Below, piece by piece: positions 30,191 through 39,290 of a DNA stretch of 64,000 bases. The translations under genes and the position numbers were made by a program. Source of the DNA: Bacillus pumilus. GTDB lineage: Bacteria; Bacillota; Bacilli; Bacillales; Bacillaceae. The stretch covers positions 3,594,272 through 3,658,271 of the forward strand of contig NZ_CP047089.1 of assembly GCF_009937765.1 (NCBI RefSeq). Direction: 5' to 3'. The notes beneath the pieces are model-generated. The model saw only the letters and a list, made by a program, of their open reading frames with translations, was not told the DNA's origin and did no database searches. Numbering within the stretch: position 1 is the stretch's first letter; each line of letters starts with the position of its first letter.

Positions 30191-30685
30191 ATGAAGAAAC
30201 GAAAAATTGAGGATCAATTTGCTGATTACGTAATGGAGCATAAACACAGTTTTTATCGATTGTCCTATAGTTATGTCAAAAATCCAGAAGATGCGATGGA
30301 TGTCGTTCAAGAGGCGATTCATAAAGCACTCAAATCTGTTCACAGATTAGAGGATGCGACCAAGATGCATAGCTGGTTTTATAAAATCGTGGTGAACGCT
30401 GCCCTAGACTTTTTACGAAAGAAGAAGCGGGTGCAAGTGACAGATGATGACACGCTTGAGTTCTTATCACAGGGTGAATCAGATGTTTATGAAGATCAAG
30501 ATGTCAGACGAGCCATAGAGGATTTACCCGACATGTACCGGGTCATCATTATCTTGAGATTCTTTGAAGATTTAAAACTAGAGGACATCGCCCACATTCT
30601 CGAAGAAAACGAAAACACCATCAAAACAAGATTATATAAGGCGTTGCGGCTTTTAAAAGTAGAATTATCGCAGGAGGAATTATAA
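30191..30685 (+). CDS. sigV: ECF sigma factor SigV
   Basis: 164 aa. Region 2 includes YRLSYSYVKNPEDAMDVVQEAIHKA; region 4 includes MYRVIIILRFFEDLKLEDIAHILEENENTIKTRLYKALRLL. In B. subtilis SigV answers lysozyme and switches on O-acetylation of peptidoglycan. The identity rests on the next gene, which is an RsiV-type anti-sigma factor abutting it, and on the ECF promoter just upstream. Confidence 0.85.
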   Translation: MKKRKIEDQFADYVMEHKHSFYRLSYSYVKNPEDAMDVVQEAIHKALKSVHRLEDATKMHSWFYKIVVNAALDFLRKKKRVQVTDDDTLEFLSQGESDVYEDQDVRRAIEDLPDMYRVIIILRFFEDLKLEDIAHILEENENTIKTRLYKALRLLKVELSQEEL

Positions 30686-31543
30686 ATGGATAAGCATTTG
30701 GAACAGTTAAAAGAGGAATATTTAGAAATCCCTATTCCGCCGGAATTTGATGCTATGGTTGAACGAACATTAAAACGAAAAAACAAAAAAACTCATTTTC
30801 AGCAATGGACGATCGGACTTGTTGCTGCGGCTGCTTTATTTGTCACGACTGTGAATGTCAGTCCACAGGCGGCAAGAGCGATTTCAGAGGTACCGATCAT
30901 TGGCGAGCTGGTGAAAGTTGTGACATTCACTGAATTTAAAAAGAGCGACCAAGGAACGAATATTGACCTTAAAACACCACACGTTTCAGGGCTTGGGGAC
31001 GGAAAATTACAAGACAGCCTGAATCAAAAATATTTAGCTGAAAACAAAAAGCTGTATCAAGATTTCGAAAAGGAAACAAAGGGTTATAAAAATGGTCATT
31101 TGAGTGTAGAGAGCGGATATGAAGTGAAAACAAACAATGACCAAATCCTTTCACTAGGTCGATACAAGGTAACGACTCAGGCTTCTGCGGCAGAGGAAAT
31201 GACATATGATACGATCGATAAGAAAAACCATGTACTCATTACATTGCCAAGTCTGTTTAAAGATGATCGGTATATTGATGTGATTAGTGAAAATATTAAA
31301 GAACAAATGAAGAAACAGATGAAAGAGGATTCAAATAAGATTTACTGGATTACCAAGCAAGATACGGTTGATCCGTTTAAGAAGATTCAGCCAGACCAAA
31401 GTTTCTATATCAATTCAAAAGGCAAACTGGTGATTTCTTTTAATGAATATGATGTGGCGCCTGGTTACATGGGCGTAGTTGAATTTACGATTCCAACAAG
31501 TGTGCTAAAGGATATTCTTGTCAGCGATATGTACATTCATTAA
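30686..31543 (+). CDS. rsiV: anti-sigma-V factor RsiV (lysozyme receptor)
   Basis: 285 aa, as in B. subtilis RsiV. A short cytoplasmic sigma-binding part (1-~40) is followed by a single membrane helix (about 42-58, WTIGLVAAAALFVTTV) and an extracellular DUF4163/DUF3298 pair. In B. subtilis the outer domain binds lysozyme, which lets signal peptidase and RasP cleave RsiV and free SigV. ARAISEVPIIG after the helix is a plausible signal-peptidase site. Unlike B. subtilis, no oatA or yrhK follows; a terminator closes the operon. Confidence 0.87.
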   Translation: MDKHLEQLKEEYLEIPIPPEFDAMVERTLKRKNKKTHFQQWTIGLVAAAALFVTTVNVSPQAARAISEVPIIGELVKVVTFTEFKKSDQGTNIDLKTPHVSGLGDGKLQDSLNQKYLAENKKLYQDFEKETKGYKNGHLSVESGYEVKTNNDQILSLGRYKVTTQASAAEEMTYDTIDKKNHVLITLPSLFKDDRYIDVISENIKEQMKKQMKEDSNKIYWITKQDTVDPFKKIQPDQSFYINSKGKLVISFNEYDVAPGYMGVVEFTIPTSVLKDILVSDMYIH

Positions 31544-31551
31544 AAGAAGAA

Positions 31552-31582
31552 AAAAGACTGCTGAACTTGTCAGCAGTCTTTT
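31552..31582. terminator. bidirectional terminator between rsiV and ppaC
   Basis: Stem AAAAGACTGCTG/CAGCAGTCTTTT. Confidence 0.88.
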
Positions 31583-31590
31583 AATGTTTA

Positions 31591-32517
31591 TTATGAAAGT
31601 GCGTCTGTCAGTGCAGGTACAACTTGTTTCTTTCTTGATACGACACCTTTTAGTAAAGCAGTGTTGTTTTCAAGTGTGACATGAAATGCTTTTTCTACTT
31701 TTGCCGCTTCTGCACCGAGAGCAAGTGCAAGAGAGTCATTTTCTAGGATGTCTGTGATCACTAGAACGAATAGATCAAGACCTTTCGCTGCGATGACTTC
31801 ATTGATTTTCGCTTCAATATCAGTCTGTCTTGCTGTCACTTCTGCGATATCTACTGTATTGACTTGCGCAATTTCCACTTTGCTATTGCCTAGTTCGAAT
31901 TCTTTTGCATCGATTGTAATTAATTCTTGAACCGTTTTTTGGCTTAGGTCAGCACCAGCTTTTAGCATGTCTAGGCCGTAAACTTCTGGATCTACCCCTG
32001 CGATTTCAGCTAGCTCATGCGCAGCATCAATATCCTGCTGTGTGCATGTTGGGGATTTGAATAGCAAGGAATCAGAAATGATTGCAGATAAAAGCAAACC
32101 AGCGATTTCTTTTTCAATCTTCACTTGGTTCTCTTTGTACATTTTGTTTAAGATTGTTGCTGTACAGCCAACAGGCTCAGCGCGATAGTATAGAGGTTCA
32201 CTTGTTTCAAAGTTGGCAATACGGTGATGGTCAATGACTTCAGTCACTTGTACTTGATCAATATCGCTTACACTTTGTTGGAATTCGTTATGATCGACAA
32301 GAATGACTTGCTTTGTTTCATTTGCAGCCGTTTCAATGAAACGAGGTGCTTCTTGTTTAAAGAAGTCTAATGCGAATTGTGTTTCTCCGTTGATTTCTCC
32401 AAGTCTGACCGCTTCTGCTTCGACGCCGATTTTATTTTTTAGATCAGCGTAAGCGATAGCAGAGCAAATCGTGTCTGTGTCAGGATTTTTGTGTCCGAAT
32501 ACGAGTGTTTTTCCCAT
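31591..32517 (-). CDS. ppaC: manganese-dependent inorganic pyrophosphatase PpaC
   Basis: 308-aa DHH-family pyrophosphatase that hydrolyses pyrophosphate to two phosphates. Metal motifs are [17 protein letters not shown] at residues 8-24, VDHNE near 75 and the DHH triad in [12 protein letters not shown] near 97; the C-terminal DHHA2 domain ends with the [10 protein letters not shown] substrate loop. In B. subtilis it also lies just upstream of yybS-gdpP. Confidence 0.97.
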   Translation of the reverse strand: MGKTLVFGHKNPDTDTICSAIAYADLKNKIGVEAEAVRLGEINGETQFALDFFKQEAPRFIETAANETKQVILVDHNEFQQSVSDIDQVQVTEVIDHHRIANFETSEPLYYRAEPVGCTATILNKMYKENQVKIEKEIAGLLLSAIISDSLLFKSPTCTQQDIDAAHELAEIAGVDPEVYGLDMLKAGADLSQKTVQELITIDAKEFELGNSKVEIAQVNTVDIAEVTARQTDIEAKINEVIAAKGLDLFVLVITDILENDSLALALGAEAAKVEKAFHVTLENNTALLKGVVSRKKQVVPALTDALS

Positions 32518-32656
32518 GTGAATTCTCCTTCTTACATTTATTGATGATGTTTCTATTCTAACAGCTTTTGTCCTTGAATTCAGGGTTTATAGCTAAGAAT
32601 AATTTAAAAAATTGTAACATGCTGTTTGAAAAGTTGCATGTACGATTCTGTATCAG

Positions 32657-32672
32657 TGTTCCACGTGAAACG
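32657..32672. promoter_or_regulatory. parS: second parS-like site between ppaC and yybS
   Basis: TGTTCCACGTGAAACG matches parS in 15 of 16 positions; only the last base differs from the palindrome. Located about 17 kb from the parS inside spo0J and 29 kb from oriC, within the usual origin-proximal parS zone. Confidence 0.88.
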
Positions 32673-32819
32673 CTCTTAAGATAGCCTGCATTTTACTTGC
32701 GATTTACCGCTATGGTAAAATAAAGGTTGGGGTAAGACATGGAGTAGCTTACATCGTACGTATACATAGAAGGACACATTGAGCAAGATATAGTAAAAGG
32801 ATTGGATAGAGGTGAAGGT

Positions 32820-33758
32820 GTGAAACAAACAAAAGCGTTAGTAGAGGGCGCTATCATGATCAGTATTTTCTCTGTCATGACGCTGTTTTATTTGTATGTG
32901 CCGCTATTATCCATTATTTTCTTTCTAGCTGCTCCGATTCCGATCATCCTCTATACAATCAGGCACGGCTTGAAAAAAGGAATTGCTGCTGGCGCTATCG
33001 GGATAGTGATCAGCTTTTTAATTGGGTCTATTAATGGACTCATGACTGCGCCCGTTCTGATTGCTGTCGGATTAGGCATGGGTGTTTTCTACAGCAGACG
33101 GCAGCCCGGGAATGCCATCATTGCAGGTGGGCTGATTTATTTATTCAGTTTTCTTATCTCCTTTATTGTCAGTGTTCAGCTTTTTCAAATCGATATCATG
33201 AATATTGCGAAAGAGTCGATTGAGCAAATGATGCCGATGGTAGAGAGTACTTTAAAGCAATCCGGCGCGTCTGAAAAGGAGATTGCCAAACAGCTCAAAC
33301 AGTTTAAAGAGTTGCAGGATACAGCATTAAACGCTTTACCTGTAGCGCTTTTGATCACTGCTACTTTGATGGCTTTTGTGAATCATTGGTTCGTGCGGCC
33401 CTTGATCAAACGGTTTGTATCAGACATGCCAGTCCTTAAGAAATTTAAGGATTTGCGGCTGCCAAAAAGCATGGTATGGTATTATTTACTCACACTGCTT
33501 TTGATGCTGATTCAGACAGAAAAAGGCAGCTTTTTATGGCTCGTTCAATCGAGTGCGTTTAAAATTTTATTTATACTGGTGCTTATTCAGGGATTTTCTT
33601 TTATCTTCTATTATTGCCACGAAAAAGGCATCTCAAAAGCAGTCCCCATTTTCGCTATCGTGTTAGGGGTTCTCTATCCGCCAGTCGGTGTGGTTGTGCG
33701 TATCATAGGGATTGCTGACATAGGCTTTGATTTAAGAGAAAAAGTGAAAAACAAATAA
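32820..33758 (+). CDS. yybS: YybS, DUF2232 membrane protein
   Basis: 312 aa from GTG 32820 (MKQTKALVEGA), with the GAGGTGAAGG site in front. About eight membrane segments of the DUF2232 family, arranged in two blocks with a soluble helix (about 130-165, EQMMPMVESTLKQSGASEKEIAKQ) between. It resembles S-component or permease membrane domains, but no substrate is known. First gene of yybS-gdpP-rplI, a conserved trio. Confidence 0.93.
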   Translation: MKQTKALVEGAIMISIFSVMTLFYLYVPLLSIIFFLAAPIPIILYTIRHGLKKGIAAGAIGIVISFLIGSINGLMTAPVLIAVGLGMGVFYSRRQPGNAIIAGGLIYLFSFLISFIVSVQLFQIDIMNIAKESIEQMMPMVESTLKQSGASEKEIAKQLKQFKELQDTALNALPVALLITATLMAFVNHWFVRPLIKRFVSDMPVLKKFKDLRLPKSMVWYYLLTLLLMLIQTEKGSFLWLVQSSAFKILFILVLIQGFSFIFYYCHEKGISKAVPIFAIVLGVLYPPVGVVVRIIGIADIGFDLREKVKNK

Positions 33759-33788
33759 TTCACTCTGAATGTTGAGGAGTTGATATCA

Positions 33789-35768
33789 GTGCCAAGCTTC
33801 TATAGAAAACCTGTCATCAAGTATCCGATCATCGCTTTAATTGTCCTTGCGGTGGTCACAGTTCTCCTCAACCTTTATTATAATTGGATCATAGGAGCTG
33901 TTGGTCTTTTAGTCCTTGCAGGTGTGCTCTACTTCTTAAAGTGGGCAGATACGCAAGTTCAAAAAGAGATTGATTCATATATTTCAACATTATCCTATCG
34001 AGTCAAAAAGGTTGGAGAAGAAGCATTAATGGAAATGCCAATTGGTATTATGCTGTTTAATGACCAGTATTATATCGAATGGACAAATCCATTTCTCGCT
34101 TCGTGTTTTCATGAAAGCACGCTTGTCGGCAGATCCTTGTATGATACATTCGAGTCCATTGTGCCTCTTATTAAACAAGAGGTCGAGACAGAAAATGTGA
34201 CGCTGAATGATCGGAAATTCAAAGTCATTATTAAACGGTCAGAACGCCTTTTATATTTCTTTGATGTCACAGAACAGGTACAGATTGAAAGACAGTACGA
34301 AAATGAACGAACGGTGTTATCTTATATCTTTTTAGACAATTATGATGATGTCACGCAGGGTCTTGATGATCAGGTGCGCAGCGCCATTAATAGTGAAGTG
34401 ACGTCACTTTTAAACAACTGGGCACAGGAATATGGTATTTTCCTGAAGCGAATTTCGTCCGAACGATTTATGGCAGTTCTAAATGAAAGCATTTTAGCAG
34501 AGCTGGAAGCGTCGAAATTCTCTATTTTAGATGAGGTCCGTGAGAAAACAGGAGCGCATAGTGCGACGCTGACCTTGAGTATCGGGATCGGTGCATCCGT
34601 ACCTTCTTTAAAAGAACTTGGGGCACTTGCTCAGTCGAGTCTTGATCTTGCCCTCGGACGAGGCGGGGATCAAGTAGCCATTAAGCAGCCGAATGGAAAA
34701 GTGAAATTCTACGGCGGGAAAACGAATCCAATGGAGAAACGGACACGTGTACGCGCACGAGTCATTTCTCATGCTTTAAAAGAAATTGTATCTGAAAGCG
34801 GCAATGTCATGATCATGGGGCATAAGTTCCCAGACATGGACTCTATCGGTGCATCCATTGGGATTTTAAAGGTCGCCCAGGCCAATGGGAAAGAAGGTTA
34901 TATTGTCATTGATGCCAACCAAATTGGTGACAGTGTTCAACGCTTGATTAGTGAAATTAAGAATTATGAAGATCTATGGTCACGTTTTATCACCCCAGAG
35001 GAAGCCATGGAGCTTGCAAAGGATGACACGCTGCTTGTGGTCGTGGATACACATAAACCGTCTCTCGTCATGGAAGAACGACTACTCAATAAAATTGAAC
35101 ATGTCGTGGTCATTGACCATCATAGACGCGGCGAGGAGTTTATCCGTGATCCATTACTTGTCTATATGGAGCCGTATGCTTCATCCACAGCAGAGCTTGT
35201 GACAGAGCTTTTAGAGTATCAGCCGAAGAAATTGCGCATTAACATGATCGAAGCGACTGCGCTTCTCGCAGGGATCATCGTTGATACAAAGAGTTTCTCG
35301 CTGAGAACGGGATCAAGAACGTTTGATGCAGCCTCTTACCTTCGTGCGAAGGGGGCAGATCCTGTCCTTGTGCAAAAGTTCCTAAAAGAGACCGTGGATC
35401 ATTACATCAAACGGGCAAAGCTCATTCAGCATACAGATTTGTATCAAAATCAGGTGGCGATTGCTTCATTACCGTCCGACAGCTCGGAGTATTATGATCA
35501 AATTACGATTGCCCAGACGGCTGATTCCCTGTTGTCAATGAGTGAGGTAGAAGCGTCATTTGCTGTCGCTAGGCGAGATGACAATACGGTGTGCATTAGT
35601 GCGAGATCATTAGGGGATATCAACGTTCAAATTATCATGGAAGCGTTAGATGGCGGCGGTCATTTGACTAACGCTGCAACCCAAATGTATGGTATAACCA
35701 TTGAAGAAGCGGTAGAGCAGTTAAAAGCTGCCATTGATGAATATTTCGAAGGAGGGGTTCAAAGATGA
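33789..35768 (+). CDS. gdpP: cyclic-di-AMP phosphodiesterase GdpP
   Basis: 659 aa from GTG 33789, the exact B. subtilis length; a TTG at 33780 touches the GAGGAG site and is rejected. Two N-terminal membrane helices (about 10-55), a PAS-like heme-binding domain, a degenerate GGDEF domain (about 170-300) and DHH-DHHA1 from about 335. The catalytic metal motifs are [28 protein letters not shown] and GGGH near the end. It hydrolyses c-di-AMP to pApA, controlling potassium, beta-lactam tolerance and osmotic balance. It overlaps rplI by 4 bases. Confidence 0.98.
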   Translation: MPSFYRKPVIKYPIIALIVLAVVTVLLNLYYNWIIGAVGLLVLAGVLYFLKWADTQVQKEIDSYISTLSYRVKKVGEEALMEMPIGIMLFNDQYYIEWTNPFLASCFHESTLVGRSLYDTFESIVPLIKQEVETENVTLNDRKFKVIIKRSERLLYFFDVTEQVQIERQYENERTVLSYIFLDNYDDVTQGLDDQVRSAINSEVTSLLNNWAQEYGIFLKRISSERFMAVLNESILAELEASKFSILDEVREKTGAHSATLTLSIGIGASVPSLKELGALAQSSLDLALGRGGDQVAIKQPNGKVKFYGGKTNPMEKRTRVRARVISHALKEIVSESGNVMIMGHKFPDMDSIGASIGILKVAQANGKEGYIVIDANQIGDSVQRLISEIKNYEDLWSRFITPEEAMELAKDDTLLVVVDTHKPSLVMEERLLNKIEHVVVIDHHRRGEEFIRDPLLVYMEPYASSTAELVTELLEYQPKKLRINMIEATALLAGIIVDTKSFSLRTGSRTFDAASYLRAKGADPVLVQKFLKETVDHYIKRAKLIQHTDLYQNQVAIASLPSDSSEYYDQITIAQTADSLLSMSEVEASFAVARRDDNTVCISARSLGDINVQIIMEALDGGGHLTNAATQMYGITIEEAVEQLKAAIDEYFEGGVQR

Positions 35769-36214
35769 AAGTCATCTTTCTAAAAGACGTAAAAGGCAAA
35801 GGGAAAAAAGGCGAAGTCAAGAATGTCGCTGACGGATACGCTCACAACTTTCTCATTAAACAAGGGTTAGCGGTTGAAGCAAACCCAACGAACCTAAGTG
35901 CATTGGAAGGGCAGAAGAACAAAGAGAAAAAGAATGCCGTCCAAGAGCTTGAACAAGCGAAACAACTAAAGGAAACACTTGAGGCGCTAACAGTGGAACT
36001 AACAGCAAAATCAGGTGAAGGCGGTCGTCTGTTTGGATCAATTACAAGCAAACAAATCGCTGATAAATTGCAAAAAGATCATCAAATCAAAGTCGATAAG
36101 CGCAAAATCGAGCTGAATGACGCCATCCGTGCATTAGGTTACACAAATGTACCGGTGAAGCTTCATCCAGAGGTACAAGCAACGTTAAAGGTACACGTGA
36201 CAGAACAAGCATAA
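35765..36214 (+). CDS. rplI: 50S ribosomal protein L9
   Basis: 149 aa, starting [21 protein letters not shown], with the long connecting helix (about 45-75) and C-terminal RNA-binding lobe. The start overlaps the gdpP stop. In B. subtilis the replicative helicase gene dnaC follows directly; here the next 20 bases lead into an IS remnant and unrelated genes. Confidence 0.99.
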   Translation: MKVIFLKDVKGKGKKGEVKNVADGYAHNFLIKQGLAVEANPTNLSALEGQKNKEKKNAVQELEQAKQLKETLEALTVELTAKSGEGGRLFGSITSKQIADKLQKDHQIKVDKRKIELNDAIRALGYTNVPVKLHPEVQATLKVHVTEQA

Positions 36215-36236
36215 ACAGAAAAGAACCCGTCTCACG

Positions 36237-36362
36237 AGGAACTGACCCCCGTTTTTGAGACAGGGATCAAAACACCTTTATAAAACAGCCAGTTGCCGAA
36301 ACTCTTTTGGTGACTGGTTGTTTAATTTCAATTGAATTCGGATATTGTTATAATAATCAATA
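36237..36362 (-). mobile_element. IS3-family remnant, copy A: 3' end of transposase plus terminal repeat
   Basis: Read on the minus strand this encodes the last 27 residues of an IS3-group rve transposase: IDYYNNIRIQLKLNNQSPKE, then FRQLAVL and stop. About 50 bases of terminal DNA with the GGAACTGACCCCCGTTTTTG end follow. It is identical over 126 bases to 59029-59154, in the same orientation. The rest of the IS is missing at both places. It marks the join between the rplI side and the displaced res/rib block. A 300-base intergenic stretch around it holds only this remnant and the hairpins described next. Confidence 0.9.
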
Positions 36363-36375
36363 TCTTAAAAAACTA

Positions 36376-36509
36376 GCAAACTGGACATGGAAAGTACCAT
36401 GTCCAGCGTAAAACACATGATGTTTTTCAAAAAAAATGTGAAAACCCCACTTTTACTTGAAGTAAAGGTAGGGTTTGTCTACGGTCTGACCTCATGCAAA
36501 TGCATGAGG
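36376..36509. repeat. hairpin series after the IS remnant, possible degenerate relative of the 175-bp repeat
   Basis: First a perfect hairpin CTGGACATGG/CCATGTCCAG (about 36380-36405), then CAGCGT as in the 175-bp repeat. Next is a larger hairpin closing GAAAACCCC with GGGTTTGTCTAC (36452-36482), again the same closing sequence as in the repeat. Last is CCTCATGCA/TGCATGAGG (36490-36509), a terminator-like hairpin with a T run on the + strand. The order matches the 175-bp repeat but the interior is shorter and different, so relatedness is uncertain. Confidence 0.5.
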
Positions 36510-36510
36510 T

Positions 36511-37155
36511 TTATTTTTTTGAAACCATTAAACGATCTCCCGTTCGGATGAGATGAGTGGTCAGCTCATTGATCTGTTTCAATTGCTCCACAGTCATCTC
36601 ATGTGCCCTTGCAATCGACCAAAGGGTATCTCCCTGTTTAATGAGGTATGTATTGTTCTCTTGTCCGTTTACATGTAAAGCCGGCTCTTGGAAACGATCC
36701 ATCGCAATGATTGTGAGCGGATCTACCGCATCTTCTTTGCTGACTGACCATTGACCCCTGTGCACCTCAAAATGCAAATGAGTGCCTCTAGACGCTCCTG
36801 TGTTACCGATAATGCCGATCGGCTGTCCTGCTTCTACATGGTCACCCTCTTTAACAAAACGCTCGTGTAAATGTGCATAGACGGTTTCATATCCATTTGG
36901 ATGCTGGATAAACACAACCTCGCCATATGTAGCAGATACATACGAACGCGAGACCACCCCTTCACTTGCAGCAAAGATGGATTCTCCTTCTGGTGCAGCT
37001 ATATCTAATCCCTTGTGCGAGCCATCTCTTGTCCCAAATAAATCTGTGACTTCTCCTTTTATTGGCTCCACCCATTCGCTTGTTTCCTGTGCATGAACAA
37101 CAGGCGAAAAGATCATCAAAAAACAGCTGGCACATATGAAGCAATACCTTTTCAT
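36511..37155 (-). CDS. M23-family peptidoglycan endopeptidase with C-terminal LysM
   Basis: 214 aa with a signal peptide (residues 1-22, ending VVHAQ). The LytM/M23 domain follows: HKGLDIAAPEGESIF gives the first zinc ligands (H and D) and GTHLHFEVH the HxH ligand. The C-terminal LysM runs NTYLIKQGDTLWSIARAHEMTVEQLKQIN to the end. It would cut peptide bridges in the cell wall or assist other enzymes. It lies downstream of rsiX on the same strand. It is not one of the well-known B. subtilis neighbours of sigX, so I give no symbol. Confidence 0.85.
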   Translation of the reverse strand: MKRYCFICASCFLMIFSPVVHAQETSEWVEPIKGEVTDLFGTRDGSHKGLDIAAPEGESIFAASEGVVSRSYVSATYGEVVFIQHPNGYETVYAHLHERFVKEGDHVEAGQPIGIIGNTGASRGTHLHFEVHRGQWSVSKEDAVDPLTIIAMDRFQEPALHVNGQENNTYLIKQGDTLWSIARAHEMTVEQLKQINELTTHLIRTGDRLMVSKK

Positions 37156-37255
37156 CAGTGACTCCCTTTCTTTGCGATTCTTTTTATGACAGCTTAGTAT
37201 ACAGCAAGGAAGCTATTTTCTATACATCAAAAAAGAACGCAATTTCTCGCGTCCT

Positions 37256-38365
37256 TTAACGGTCTTTTATGACAACTGGATTCGGCAAAGCCGGCACCTC
37301 TATCGGTTCTTCTAATTCATATGGACCAACTTGATCTGTTCCCGCCTGTTGAATGGTGACCTCTGTAAAACCAAAATCTTTCGCTGAGAGCAGCAGACCT
37401 TCAATGAGTAAAATATGATCATTTGAGTCCGATAATTTCGCTGATGCTCCAAACGTAATGGTCACATGTTTTCCTTTAGACGTCACTTCTTTAATCGGTT
37501 CATCTTTAATTAATGGATCAAGTCCTGCATCGCTTGTACGCTTCATCGCTTCTACCGCATCTTCATACGATGAATAATGCGTTTTTGAAGGCACCAAAAA
37601 GGTCCCGCTCTTATTCTCTAAAACATAATAAGCATGCTTTGTTTGTTTTTCAATTGATATTGTTCCAACGCTTCCATTTGCCCCTAATTGAAGGTGAGAT
37701 CCTTTAGCTGTCTTGACTTGCACCTGCTTATATTTGCTCCATTTTAGCGTTTCTTTTACCATATCTTTAAACCGATTGGCTTCTTTTAACGTATCAAGGG
37801 ACAAATCACTTTTTAATTGAAAAATAAGTGTATCTCCTTTTTCATGAAGCTCCACCATATCCATATAAGACTGAAGAGGTTTTGTCATTTCAGGCAGCCG
37901 CACCTGTTCATATGTGTTCACCATATTCTGCAAATGATCATACTCATCCTCTTTTTGAATGCTAATTGGTACCACTTGAGAGGTCGATTCATCTATGTAT
38001 GCCATGGTCATATACTTTTGCTGCTGCTTAAGAGAAACAACATGTGAGGGCCCATCAGTCTGTTTGACCGCTTCTAATGTGGCGTTCACCTGACTTTTGT
38101 CAGCACTTGAATCCATTTTCATTTGCTGATGGTGATCTTGAGCAGCTGGCTGAAATAAATGAGGAGAAATTAAAAACGCCATAAATAAAACCACAACGGT
38201 TGCGACCGCTGGACCGATCCATTTGGCACTTTTCTTTTTCTGCCCACTTGCCATCAGCATCTGCTGATATATTTGCTTAGATGAACGGTTGTCCTCCACC
38301 TTTGGAAGCTGACTTAGTAACACCTTGATTCGTTCTTCGCTCCAATCGGACCTGTTCGTTTTCAT
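37256..38365 (-). CDS. rsiX: anti-sigma-X factor RsiX
   Basis: 369 aa. Cytoplasmic N-terminal ~45 residues, one membrane helix (WIGPAVATVVVLFMAFLISP, about 48-67) and a large outer domain. The sigX reading frame runs 89 bases into it, so the genes are translationally coupled. RsiX holds SigX inactive at the membrane; the signal that releases it is not well defined. Confidence 0.94.
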   Translation of the reverse strand: MKTNRSDWSEERIKVLLSQLPKVEDNRSSKQIYQQMLMASGQKKKSAKWIGPAVATVVVLFMAFLISPHLFQPAAQDHHQQMKMDSSADKSQVNATLEAVKQTDGPSHVVSLKQQQKYMTMAYIDESTSQVVPISIQKEDEYDHLQNMVNTYEQVRLPEMTKPLQSYMDMVELHEKGDTLIFQLKSDLSLDTLKEANRFKDMVKETLKWSKYKQVQVKTAKGSHLQLGANGSVGTISIEKQTKHAYYVLENKSGTFLVPSKTHYSSYEDAVEAMKRTSDAGLDPLIKDEPIKEVTSKGKHVTITFGASAKLSDSNDHILLIEGLLLSAKDFGFTEVTIQQAGTDQVGPYELEEPIEVPALPNPVVIKDR

Positions 38366-38885
38366 TCACTAGCTCCTCCTTCAAAAGCTCCATATGTTTT
38401 CGGAGCACTTTCAGGCCTCGGTGCTGCGTTGTTTTGACTTTGCTTTCCGAGAACTTTAGCGCCTTTGCCGTCTCCATGATTGAGTAGCCCTGGATAAATC
38501 TTAAAATGATGACAGCTCGTTGATCAATCGTGCACTGATCAAGTGCGGCATAGATTTCTTTTACATTTTCATCCTGCACAGCCAGTTCGTCTGGGAGCAA
38601 GTCTGGATCCTTTACATCCTGCTTATCCCAATCAAACGTGCCGAGTACCCGTTGTCTAATGGTTTGCTGTTTGCGAAACCAATCAATTGCCACATGCCTC
38701 GCAATTGAAAACAGCCATGTTTTCTCGCTGCTTCTTCCTTCAAAAGTTTTATATGAGTGAAGTACCCGGATGTAAACCTCCTGAACGAGATCCTCTGCCT
38801 GATTTTTATCTTTAACCATATAAAATAAAAACTGGTACAAATCTTGATGGTACGAATCATATATTTTTTGAAAGGTTTCATGCAT
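38277..38885 (-). CDS. sigX: ECF sigma factor SigX
   Basis: 202 aa, starting MHETFQKIYDSYHQDLYQF behind GGAGGGG. Region 2 includes NQAEDLVQEVYIRVLHSY, region 4 includes RAVIILRFIQGYSIMETAKALKFSESKVKTTQ. The C-terminus is a few residues longer than the 194 aa of B. subtilis. SigX controls envelope charge genes (dlt, pssA-ybfM-psd) and resistance to cationic peptides. A perfect autoregulatory promoter lies just upstream. Confidence 0.97.
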   Translation of the reverse strand: MHETFQKIYDSYHQDLYQFLFYMVKDKNQAEDLVQEVYIRVLHSYKTFEGRSSEKTWLFSIARHVAIDWFRKQQTIRQRVLGTFDWDKQDVKDPDLLPDELAVQDENVKEIYAALDQCTIDQRAVIILRFIQGYSIMETAKALKFSESKVKTTQHRGLKVLRKHMELLKEELVNENEQVRLERRTNQGVTKSASKGGGQPFI

Positions 38886-38912
38886 AGGAAACCCCTCCGT
38901 TCACTTATTTTT

Positions 38913-38939
38913 GTCGAGTGACTCTTACAAAACGTTACA
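38913..38939 (-). promoter_or_regulatory. sigma-X autoregulatory promoter
   Basis: On the minus strand TGTAAC (38934-38939), 17 bases, CGAC (38913-38916). This is the published SigX consensus TGTAAC-N17-CGAC, 28 bases before the sigX start. Confidence 0.92.
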
Positions 38940-39028
38940 TTACAACTTTATGACAAATATATTACAAGTTCGACAATTTGGGAAGGGCTTTTTGTTTAAC
39001 TTCTCCTTAAAAATATGAAAATAAAAAA

Positions 39029-39261
39029 ACACTTCTTTTTCTTTCGAAAAGAAGTGCCAGATTGTTGACAAAGGGCTAAAATGATCTTTATTTTAGCCCT
39101 TTGTCTTCTTTTCAGCGTGATAGAAAACCTTTGCAGTATAGGAAGGACGAGTACTGGCGCGGAGCGAATTTGACATTCGTGAGCACCAGCACGCAGGACT
39201 GACAACGAATGCGAGGGTTTGTCTACACGCTGACACTTCTTTTTCTTTCAAAAAGAAGTGT
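39029..39261. repeat. 175-bp structured repeat (copy 1, 39058-39232) flanked by direct duplicates of a terminator hairpin
   Basis: The element proper is 39058-39232. It starts CAGATTGTTGACAAAGGG and ends GGGTTTGTCTACACGCTG; its ends are imperfect inverted repeats of about 15 bases. It holds a perfect 16-bp hairpin (GACAAAGGGCTAAAAT and complement) and an inner stem GTACTGG/CCAGCAC. On both sides is the same 29-base hairpin ACACTTCTTTT...AAAAGAAGTG (39029-39057 and 39233-39261, two differences). The distal copy has the T run that would terminate resE. The whole 39.0-39.29 kb gap is this element. Confidence 0.9.
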
Positions 39262-39290
39262 TTCTCATGTAACAAGATTCTTCGTCAGGA

